Origin: Pseudoduganella flava
Lineage (GTDB): Bacteria; Pseudomonadota; Gammaproteobacteria; Burkholderiales; Burkholderiaceae_D
Direction: 5' to 3'
Length of the DNA: 64,000 bases
Assembly (NCBI RefSeq): GCF_007830495.1
Contig: NZ_VLKW01000002.1
Location: 580,270-644,269 of the forward strand
The position numbers and the translations under genes were made by a program. Within the stretch, counting starts at the first letter, position 1, and every line of letters starts with the position of its first letter. Positions 50,471-59,168 of the stretch are shown here, one piece after another. Below the pieces are notes generated by a model that did no database searches, was not told the origin of the DNA, and saw only the letters and a program-made list of their open reading frames with translations.

Positions 50471-51735
50471 GGCGGCTCATGGTGGCGGTGCTGGCCGCCT
50501 GCGCGGTGCCGGTGCTGGCCGCGCCCGTCGAGATCCGGCTGTGGCGCCACGACACGGGCGACGCGGAGATGGCGGCGGGCCGCGCGGCCGTCGAACGGTT
50601 CAATCGCGCGCAGCAGCAGTGGAAAGTGGTCGTCGAAGCGATCCCGCAAGGCTCGTACACGGAGTCGATCACGGCCGCGTCGCTGGTGGGGCAGCTGCCG
50701 TGCATCATCGCGATGGACCAGCCGACGGTGCCGAACTTCGCGTGGGCCGGCCATATCCGGCCGCTCGACGCGTTGCTGCCGAAGGAAGCGACGGGCCGGC
50801 TGCTGGAGGGCGGGCGCGGCATGTACAACGGCCACCTGTACAGCGTCGGCCAGTTCGACGTGGTGCTCGCGCTGTTCTCGCGCCGCTCGATGCTCGACCA
50901 GCTGGGCATCCGCATCGCGACGATGGCGCAGCCGTACACCGCCGCGGAATTCCACGACGTGCTGGCGAAGGCCAAGAAGAGCGGCCGCTATCGCTTCCCG
51001 CTGGACGTCAACGGCCGCTTCAAGGGCGAGTGGTACAGCTATGCGTTCTCGCCGTGGCTGCAAAGCGCCGGCACCGACCTGATCGACCGCGCCGGCTATC
51101 GGCGCCTCGACGGTATCCTCAACAGCGAGCCGGCGCTCCGTGTCGGCCGCTACTACGGCCAGCTGTTCGCGGACCGGCTGGTCGAGCGCATCCCGGCGGA
51201 CGACAAGGCATTCGAACAGGGCCGCGTGCTGTTCCACTACACGGGGTCGTGGAAGGCGCGCGAATACAGCCAGCGCTTCGGCAGCGATCTCGTCGTGATG
51301 CCGCCGCCCGATTTCGGCCAAGGCCCGAAGATCGGCGCCGCTTCCTGGCAGTGGGGCATCACCCGCAGCTGCAAGCAACCCGAGGGCGCGGCCGCGTTCC
51401 TCGCACACCTGATTTCAACCGGGGAGATCGCCGCGGCGTCGCGCGCGACAGGGCTGGTTCCCGTCACGACGGAGGGCGCGGCGCTGACCGAACATTACCG
51501 CCCCGGCGGCGACTGGCGCGTGTTCTTCGAGTTCGCATCGCGCTACGCGGTGCCGCGGCCGGCAACGCCGGGCTATCCGGCACTGTCGGCGGCGTTCGAG
51601 AAGGCGCTGGCCGACATCCGCAGCGGCAAGGAGGCCGCCGAGGCGCTGGACGAAGCTGTCGAAGCGGTGGAGCACGATATCGCGCGCAACAACGGCTATG
51701 GCTTTGCCGAACGCGCCACCGGGAGCGTGAAATGA
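50467..51735 (+). CDS. ABC sugar-binding protein
   Basis: A 422-residue family 1 extracellular solute-binding protein with signal peptide MRRLMVAVLAACAVPVLAAP. The body reads VEIRLWRHDTGDAEMAAGRAAVERFN, then PCIIAMDQPTVPNFAWAGHIRPLD. It captures the sugar in the periplasm for the two permeases that follow. The ATG overlaps the lacI stop (ATGA) and the stop overlaps the permease start. Confidence 0.92.
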   Translation: MRRLMVAVLAACAVPVLAAPVEIRLWRHDTGDAEMAAGRAAVERFNRAQQQWKVVVEAIPQGSYTESITAASLVGQLPCIIAMDQPTVPNFAWAGHIRPLDALLPKEATGRLLEGGRGMYNGHLYSVGQFDVVLALFSRRSMLDQLGIRIATMAQPYTAAEFHDVLAKAKKSGRYRFPLDVNGRFKGEWYSYAFSPWLQSAGTDLIDRAGYRRLDGILNSEPALRVGRYYGQLFADRLVERIPADDKAFEQGRVLFHYTGSWKAREYSQRFGSDLVVMPPPDFGQGPKIGAASWQWGITRSCKQPEGAAAFLAHLISTGEIAAASRATGLVPVTTEGAALTEHYRPGGDWRVFFEFASRYAVPRPATPGYPALSAAFEKALADIRSGKEAAEALDEAVEAVEHDIARNNGYGFAERATGSVK

Positions 51736-52778
51736 GCAAGCGGTTCGACGTCGACCACCCCATCGCCGTAGGCACGTTCGCGGCGCCGGCGCTGCTGCTG
51801 TTCCTGATGTTCGTGGCGCTGCCCCTGCTGCTGGCGGCCGGCGCTACCTTCACCAACCACCGGCTGATGTCGCCGGAGCCGACCCGCTACATAGGGCTCG
51901 ACAACTACCGGCGGCTGCTGTCCGCCCAGGTCGCCGTCATCGAGCCTGTCCGCGACGCCGCCGGTATGCGCTATCCCACGTGGCGCCAGGTGCGCGAGCA
52001 GCGGCCGGCGCTGGCCGGCTACCGCGTCGCGTTCCAGATCGAGGCGGGCGAGCGACGCATCGTGCTGGCCGCCACCGATCCGCTGTTCTATCGTTCGCTG
52101 ATCAACACGTTCCTGTTCGCGGCGCTGGTGCTGCCGCTGCAATGCGGCGTGGCGCTGGGCCTGGCGATCCTCGTCAACCAGAAGATTCGCGGCCGGGTGT
52201 TTTTCCGTACCGTGTATTTCGCGCCCGTCGTCACGTCGATGGTGGTGGCGTCGATCGTCTGGGCGTTCATGCTGAACACGGACCGCGGCATGCTCAACGA
52301 GCTGCTGCGCGGCCTGCTGCACGACCCGGACGCGGGGCCGGACTGGCTGGGCGACAGCCATTACGCGCTGCCGGCGATCGCGCTGATGTCGGCATGGCAG
52401 GGCGCCGGCTTCCAGATGCTGGTGTTCCTCGCCGGGCTGCAATCGATCTCGCCGGAGCTGTACGAGGCGGCCACGCTGATGGGCGCGAATGCGTGGCAGC
52501 GCTTCGTGCACGTGACCTTGCCGGGCCTGCGCAACACGATCATCTTCGTGCTCGTGTCCACCACCTTGCTGGCGTTCGGCCTGTTCACGCAGGTGGATGT
52601 GATGACGTCCGGCGGGCCGCTCGATTCCACGTCGACGGTCGTGTACCACGCCGTGCGCAGCGGCTTCCGGCAACAGGACGTCGGCTATGGCTCGACGATC
52701 ACGCTGGTGTTCTTCGGCATCGTGCTGGGGCTCTCGGTGCTGCAGCGCGTGCTTGTGAAGAAAGGAGAGGGCAAATGA
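51732..52778 (+). CDS. ABC sugar permease, subunit 1
   Basis: A 348-residue MalF-type permease with six or more helices (AVGTFAAPALLLFLMFVALPLLLAAGATFT is the first). A periplasmic insert (about 60-115) and the EAA loop ELYEAATLMGANAWQRFVHVTLPGLRN are clear. It starts four bases before the binding protein's stop. Confidence 0.92.
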   Translation: MSKRFDVDHPIAVGTFAAPALLLFLMFVALPLLLAAGATFTNHRLMSPEPTRYIGLDNYRRLLSAQVAVIEPVRDAAGMRYPTWRQVREQRPALAGYRVAFQIEAGERRIVLAATDPLFYRSLINTFLFAALVLPLQCGVALGLAILVNQKIRGRVFFRTVYFAPVVTSMVVASIVWAFMLNTDRGMLNELLRGLLHDPDAGPDWLGDSHYALPAIALMSAWQGAGFQMLVFLAGLQSISPELYEAATLMGANAWQRFVHVTLPGLRNTIIFVLVSTTLLAFGLFTQVDVMTSGGPLDSTSTVVYHAVRSGFRQQDVGYGSTITLVFFGIVLGLSVLQRVLVKKGEGK

Positions 52779-53659
52779 CGGATCGCTCGGTGAAGGGCTG
52801 GCGCGCGGTCGCGCTGCTAGTGGCGATGGCGGCGCTCGGCATCGTGTTCGTTGCGCCGCTGCTGTTCATGGCTGTGTCGTCCTTCAAGGATGACGACGCG
52901 ATCTTCGCAAACCTGGGCAGCTGGTCCGCCTACCTGCCGTCGGCCGCGTGGTCGATGGAGAACTACCGGCAGGTGTTCCAGAAAAGCGACCTGCCCGCGT
53001 TCCTGCTCAATTCCACGGTGATCGCGGCGCTCGTCGTCGGCGGGGGCATCCTCGTCAACAGCATGCTGGCGTTCGCGATCGCGCGCATGCGCTGGCGCGG
53101 CCGCGAGCTGGTGCTGGCGCTGGTGGTGGCGATGGTCATCGTGCCGTTCGAAGTCATCGCCATTCCACTGCTGTCGCTCGTCGCGCGCCTGCCGTGGCCG
53201 GCCATCGAACATGGTCACCTCGTGCTGCACACGGGCTGGTTCAACAGCCTGCACGTGCAGGTGATCCCATTCCTCGCCAACGCATTCTGCGTCTTCCTGT
53301 TCTACCAGTTCTTCCGCGATATTCCGCTGGAGCTGGACGAGGCGGCGAAGATGGACGGCGCCGGGCCGTGGACGCTGTACGCCCGCATCATCATGCCCAA
53401 CAGCGGCCCGGTCATCGCCACCGCCGCCATCGTGCTGTTCATCTCGGCGTGGAACCAGTACCTGTGGCCGATCATGGTAATCCAGGGCGAAGCGTTCCGC
53501 CCCGTGCAACCCGGCATCCAGCAATTTTTCGGACGCACCAATTCGTGGGGCCAGATCATGGCCTACGCAACGGTGATCACTTTGCCCGTACTGGCCGTCT
53601 TCCTCGTCTTCCAGCGGCAGTTCGTCGCATCGGTGGCGGGAACCGGCATCAAGGGCTGA
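52775..53659 (+). CDS. ABC sugar permease, subunit 2
   Basis: A 294-residue MalG-type permease. A first helix (GWRAVALLVAMAALGIVFVAPLLF) and the EAA loop LELDEAAKMDGAGPWTLYARIIMPNSGPVIA are visible. AAAGGAGAGG lies upstream, and the start overlaps the first permease gene by four bases. Confidence 0.92.
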   Translation: MTDRSVKGWRAVALLVAMAALGIVFVAPLLFMAVSSFKDDDAIFANLGSWSAYLPSAAWSMENYRQVFQKSDLPAFLLNSTVIAALVVGGGILVNSMLAFAIARMRWRGRELVLALVVAMVIVPFEVIAIPLLSLVARLPWPAIEHGHLVLHTGWFNSLHVQVIPFLANAFCVFLFYQFFRDIPLELDEAAKMDGAGPWTLYARIIMPNSGPVIATAAIVLFISAWNQYLWPIMVIQGEAFRPVQPGIQQFFGRTNSWGQIMAYATVITLPVLAVFLVFQRQFVASVAGTGIKG

Positions 53660-53674
53660 CTTTTTGGACGACAC

Positions 53675-54646
53675 ATGGCACTTACACTGCACGACAAATA
53701 CATCTGGGATTTCTGGCATTTCGAGGAAGCTGGCCAGCAGCACCTGTTCTTCCTGCAGGCGGACCGCGCGATCGGCAATCCCGACCTGCGCCACTGGAAC
53801 GTCTCGATCGGCCACGCCGTGTCGACGGACCTGCGCAACTGGACGCCGCGCGGCACCGTCTTCGGCCCCAGCGCAGGACCGGCATGGGACGACTACACGA
53901 CGTGGACCGGTTCCGTGATCCGCGCCGAAGGCCGCTACCACCTGTTCTACACGGGCACTTGCCGCGCCGAGAACGGCCTGCGCCAGCGTATCGGTCACGC
54001 GGTGGCGGACAGCGTCGACGGCCCGTGGCAGCGCGTCGGTAACGGCCTGGCGCTGGACCTCGACACGCGCTATTACGAGGAGCACGAGGAAGGGCGCTGG
54101 CACGACCGGGCCTTGCGCGACCCGTGGGTGCTGCCGGAAAAAATCGATGGCCAGTACCACATGTTCTTCACGGCGCGCCGCAACGACGGACCGCTGTATG
54201 AACGGGGCGTGATCGGCCATGCCGTGTCGACGGACCTGGTGCACTGGGAAGCGACGGCGCCCGTGTATGACGGCGGCCACTATGGCCAGCTGGAAGTACC
54301 GCAAGTGTTCGAGCGCGACGGCCGCTGGTACTGCGTGTTCTGCAATGTCGCCGCGCACTGGTCGGAAGCGATGCGCACGCAGCACGACGGCGGCGTCTCC
54401 GGCACGCATTACCTGGTGGCCGACAATCCGCTGGGCCCATGGACTGTCGCTCCCTGCTTCCTCGATGGCGATAATCCTTGCCGCCGCTACGCCGGCAAGA
54501 TCCTGCGCGATCCCGTCACGGGCAATGACTGCCTGATGGCGTTCCTCGACGCGGGCGCGGACGGCCAGTTCGTCGGCGCGATTAGCGACCCGCTGCCATT
54601 GGTGCTGCAGGACGGGCTGTACGCGCTCGCGCCTTCTTTGGCTTAA
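53675..54646 (+). CDS. cytoplasmic beta-fructosidase-superfamily hydrolase
   Basis: A 323-residue five-bladed beta-propeller glycosidase of the GH32/68/43 superfamily with no signal peptide. Candidate residues are nucleophile Asp12 (YIWDFWHF), stabiliser Asp149 in ALRDPWVLPEK and acid/base Glu207 in YGQLEVPQVFERDGRWY. Repeated propeller edges read IGHAVSTDLRNW, IGHAVADSVDG and IGHAVSTDLVHW. It probably cleaves imported sucrose or short fructosides. It starts 15 bases after the permease gene. The family assignment within GH32-like groups is an inference. Confidence 0.82.
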   Translation: MALTLHDKYIWDFWHFEEAGQQHLFFLQADRAIGNPDLRHWNVSIGHAVSTDLRNWTPRGTVFGPSAGPAWDDYTTWTGSVIRAEGRYHLFYTGTCRAENGLRQRIGHAVADSVDGPWQRVGNGLALDLDTRYYEEHEEGRWHDRALRDPWVLPEKIDGQYHMFFTARRNDGPLYERGVIGHAVSTDLVHWEATAPVYDGGHYGQLEVPQVFERDGRWYCVFCNVAAHWSEAMRTQHDGGVSGTHYLVADNPLGPWTVAPCFLDGDNPCRRYAGKILRDPVTGNDCLMAFLDAGADGQFVGAISDPLPLVLQDGLYALAPSLA

Positions 54647-54649
54647 AAA

Positions 54650-54664
54650 TGACAACGTTAGACA
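54650..54664. promoter_or_regulatory. LacI-type operator 2
   Basis: TGACAACGTTAGACA, one base different from the other two sites, lies between the cytoplasmic hydrolase stop and the exported GH32 gene. It marks a likely internal control point in the locus. Confidence 0.7.
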
Positions 54665-54691
54665 TCCGCTGAGACGAGCAGGAGGAGACAG

Positions 54692-57025
54692 GTGTACATC
54701 GACGATTTACAACCACGCGGCATCCGGCGCCGCGGCTTGCGGGCCCTGCTGGCAGCAGGCGCGCTCGCATGCCTGCCGGCGCTCGCGTCGCAGAGCGGAC
54801 CGCCACTGGCGCACTGGGGCTTCGACGAAGGGCAGGGAAGCACGGCCACGGAGAGCGTGTCCGGACGCAGCGATAAGGTCGACTATGTGTTCAACGCGGC
54901 CCGCTTCAAGCCCGCGTCGTCGCCGTTGTGGCGGCCGGCCGCCTGCTGCATCCGCGGCGGCTGCCTGCTGTTCGACGGTTACTCGACCGACGTGCAGGCG
55001 CCGGCGCTGACGACGGCGCAGCTGTCGGCCGGGTTCACGGTCAGCGCCTGGGTGGCGCCCCATGCGTTCGAATGGGGCGACGGCGGCAACCCGTCGGCCT
55101 TCGTCAGCCAGTACGACCCGGAGTCGAAGCAGGGCTTTGCGTTCGGCGCGTACCGCTTCGGCACCTGGGGCATCCGGCTGGGCTTCGGCGCCACGGTGCT
55201 GGAAGCGCGCGTCACCGAACGCAAGCTGCCGCGCGACGCCTGGTCGCACGTGGCGGCCAGCTACGATCCGGCGCGCCGGCGCGTGGCGCTGTTCCTGAAC
55301 GGCGAGCAGGTCGGCGACGTTGCCGCCCCCGCCGATGCGGCGTTCGCACTGCCTGCCCGTGCGCTGACGTTGGGCCGCTATTCGCAACCGGCCACGGTAC
55401 GCGGCGTGTTCCGCATGAACACCTTCCTCGGCCTGATGGATGAAGTGCGCATCGACGCCGCGCCGCTCGATGCCCACGCGGTTGCGGAGCGGATGACCGC
55501 CGACCTGGCGGCCCGCAGCGGCAAGGTGCCCATACTGACGCACGCCGACTTCAGCATCCCCGCGGCGACGTTCGCGGGCGACCGCCACCGGCCGAGCTAT
55601 CACGTGATGCCCGATGCCGGATGGATGAACGAGCCGCACGCGCCGTTCTACTTCGCGGGGCAATATCACCTGTTCTTCCAGAAGAATCCGTTCGGCCCGT
55701 TCTGGCACCAGATCCACTGGGGCCACTGGGTCAGCAAGGACATGGTGCACTGGCGCGAGCTGCCGATCGCGCTGGCGCCGGAAGACGACGGCCTGGCGCC
55801 GGACGGCATCTGGTCCGGCAGCGCGGCTTACGTGCCGGACGGCAACCCGGTGCTGTTCTTCACGGCCGGGAACGATGCTGCGAAACCGAACCAGCGCACC
55901 GGCATGGCGGTGCCGTGCGATCCGCGCGATCCCGATCTGGCGTGCTGGAAGAAGCACCCGGTGCCGGTCACGCTGCAGCAGCAGGGGCAGGGCCGCTTCG
56001 GCGAGTTCCGCGACCCGTTCGTGTTCCGGGACAAGCGCAGCGCACGCTGGTTCCAGCTCGTCGGGTCCGGCCTTCCCGGCGGCAGCGGCACGGCACTCGT
56101 GTACGAGTCGACGGACCTGACGCACTGGACGCCGCGCGGACCGCTGTTCTCGATCGATGCCGCCGCGTTTCCGGAGATGATCAAGACGTGGGAGCTGCCC
56201 GTGCTGCTGCCGGTCGGCCGGGGCAGCGATGGCCGCGAGCGGCACGTCTTCCTGAACGACGTGGGTGGACAGGCGTATTACTGGATCGGCACGTTCGATG
56301 CGGCCAGTGCGCGCTTCCAGCCGGACAGCCCGGCGCCGCGCGTGTTCGACGTAGGGCAGGGCCATTTCTCCGGCCCGAGCGGCTTCGTCGATCCCCGCAC
56401 GGGCCGCACGATCGTGTTCTCGATCGCGCAGGGCGAGCGCTCCCTGGAAGACGAGCGCGATGCCGGTTGGGCCCACAACGGCGGCCTGCCGATCACGCTG
56501 ACGTTGGGCGCCGATGGCGACCTGCGCCTCGCGCCGATCGCCGAACTGGCCACTTTGCGCGGCAAGCCGCTGCTGGACCTGCGCGATGCCAGCGTGGCCG
56601 ATGCGGCCAAGGCACTGGGCGCGCTGCGTGGCGACGCCATCGAGATCGAACTGGCACTGGCGCCCGCGCCGGCGGCCGGCAAGCGGGGCCTGCGCGTACG
56701 TGTTGGGCAGGACCAGGCCGAGTACACGGCGCTGTACGTGGACACCGCGCGCAACCGGCTGGAAATCGACCGCACCCGCTCGACGGCGGGCCGTTCGTAC
56801 GGTGTGCAGGGCGGCGCGTTCGACCTGGGTAAGGAGCCGCTGCGCATGCGTGTGTTCCTGGACCGCTCGATGGTCGAGGCGTACGTGAACGAACGCAAAA
56901 GCCTGACGAGCCGCGTGTACCCGTCCCGGGACGACGCGCTCGGATTGGGATTGCTTGCGTTGCCGGGCGACCGTGTCGTCAGCCTGAAGGTGTGGCCGAT
57001 GCAGCCCAGCGCGGGGAGGAACTGA
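54692..57025 (+). CDS. exported LamG-GH32 fructanase
   Basis: A 777-residue exported enzyme. The signal (RRRGLRALLAAGALACLPALA) is followed by a LamG/concanavalin-like domain (about 38-265, FTVSAWVAPHAFEWGDGG), the GH32 propeller (about 300-600) and a C-terminal beta-sandwich (to FLDRSMVEAYVNERKSLTSRVY). Catalytic positions are the usual WMNDPNG box, here WMNEPHA with Glu314 in place of the nucleophile Asp, then Asp441 in FRDPFVF and Glu501 in TWELP. It likely cuts levan, inulin or related fructans outside the cytoplasm. GTG start with GGAGGAGA upstream; operator 2 lies just before it. Confidence 0.9.
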   Translation: MYIDDLQPRGIRRRGLRALLAAGALACLPALASQSGPPLAHWGFDEGQGSTATESVSGRSDKVDYVFNAARFKPASSPLWRPAACCIRGGCLLFDGYSTDVQAPALTTAQLSAGFTVSAWVAPHAFEWGDGGNPSAFVSQYDPESKQGFAFGAYRFGTWGIRLGFGATVLEARVTERKLPRDAWSHVAASYDPARRRVALFLNGEQVGDVAAPADAAFALPARALTLGRYSQPATVRGVFRMNTFLGLMDEVRIDAAPLDAHAVAERMTADLAARSGKVPILTHADFSIPAATFAGDRHRPSYHVMPDAGWMNEPHAPFYFAGQYHLFFQKNPFGPFWHQIHWGHWVSKDMVHWRELPIALAPEDDGLAPDGIWSGSAAYVPDGNPVLFFTAGNDAAKPNQRTGMAVPCDPRDPDLACWKKHPVPVTLQQQGQGRFGEFRDPFVFRDKRSARWFQLVGSGLPGGSGTALVYESTDLTHWTPRGPLFSIDAAAFPEMIKTWELPVLLPVGRGSDGRERHVFLNDVGGQAYYWIGTFDAASARFQPDSPAPRVFDVGQGHFSGPSGFVDPRTGRTIVFSIAQGERSLEDERDAGWAHNGGLPITLTLGADGDLRLAPIAELATLRGKPLLDLRDASVADAAKALGALRGDAIEIELALAPAPAAGKRGLRVRVGQDQAEYTALYVDTARNRLEIDRTRSTAGRSYGVQGGAFDLGKEPLRMRVFLDRSMVEAYVNERKSLTSRVYPSRDDALGLGLLALPGDRVVSLKVWPMQPSAGRN

Positions 57026-57026
57026 C

Positions 57027-58144
<1,118 letters not shown>

Positions 58145-58148
<4 letters not shown>

Positions 58149-59080
58149 TCGTGGTCTGTGGTGAAGCGTTGTTCGATGTGTTTGCCGACGATGAAACCGG
58201 CAATGGCTACGCGTTGTCCGCGAAGGTGGGCGGCTCGCCGTTCAACCTGGCGATCGGGCTGGCGCGGCTGGGCGTGCCGCCGGCGTTTTTCGGCGGGCTG
58301 TCGACCGACATGTTCGGCCGCAAGCTGGCCGCCACGCTGGAACGCGAAGGCGTCGACCTCGGCTGCTCGCCGCGGCCCGCCGGCGCGACGGCGCTCGTCA
58401 CTGTCGACCTGGATGCACGCGGCGTGCCGACCTACCAGCTGTATGGCGGCAGCACGGCCGAACGTGACGTCGGCACCGGCGATGTGGCGCGGGTGCCCGA
58501 GGATGCGCAGGCCATCCACGTCGGCTCGTATTGCATGGTGGTGGAACCTGTCGCAGCGCTGCGCGCCCTCGTAGCGCGTCAGCAGGGGCGCAGCCTGATC
58601 GCTTTCGACCCCAACGTACGCCTGACCATTGAACCGGACCGCAACGCCTGGATACGCGCCGTGGCGTGGATGTTGCCGCGCACGGACCTGCTGAAGATCA
58701 GCGACGAGGACATCGCCGCGCTGTATCCCGGCACGGCGCCGCGCGAGTTCATCGAGATCGCACTGGGCGCGGGTGTCGCGCTGGCCGTGGTCACGTGCGG
58801 CGCCGAGGGCGTGCTGGCGGGGACGCCGGCGCTAGGCATCGTGCAACTGCCGGCAACGCCGGTGGACGTCGTCGATACCGTGGGCGCCGGCGACACGTTC
58901 CAGGCCGCGCTGCTGTCCTGGCTGTCCCGCCACGGCCTGCTGACGCGGGCGGCGCTCGATGCGCTGGACGCGCGCACGCTGCGCGCGGCGCTGACGTTCG
59001 CCTCCCGTGCCGCCGCGATCACCTGTTCGCGCCGCGGCGCCGACCTGCCGCGTCTCGCCGAAGTCGAGGCCACCTTGTAA
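58145..59080 (+). CDS. PfkB-family sugar kinase, probable fructokinase
   Basis: A 311-residue ribokinase/PfkB family kinase. It starts MIVVCGEALFDVFADD and has the sugar-binding GGSPFNLAIGLARLG and the catalytic DTVGAGDTFQAALLSWL (Asp base). Its place after GH32 genes makes fructose the likely substrate, giving fructose 6-phosphate. The start overlaps the ATPase stop (ATGA). Confidence 0.88.
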
Positions 59081-59096
59081 TTCGTCGTATCGATCA

Positions 59097-59111
59097 TGAC
59101 AACGTTGGACA
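59097..59111. promoter_or_regulatory. LacI-type operator 3
   Basis: TGACAACGTTGGACA, identical to operator 1, lies 58 bases before the receptor's ATG. It suggests the TonB-dependent receptor is separately repressed by the same LacI protein. Confidence 0.75.
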
Positions 59112-59168
59112 CCACCACCCGTCCGGTCCTTGCCAGGGCTGGCCGATAATCACAAAAGGAGACATGGC

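Noticed and set aside
54692..55500. Lectin-only gene separate from the GH32 gene
   Set aside because: The LamG-like part and the GH32 part share one uninterrupted frame with one signal peptide, so it is a fusion and not two genes.
59164..59168. ATG at 59164 as the receptor start
   Set aside because: It is out of frame with the receptor; the in-frame ATG at 59169 is better spaced from the AAGGAG.
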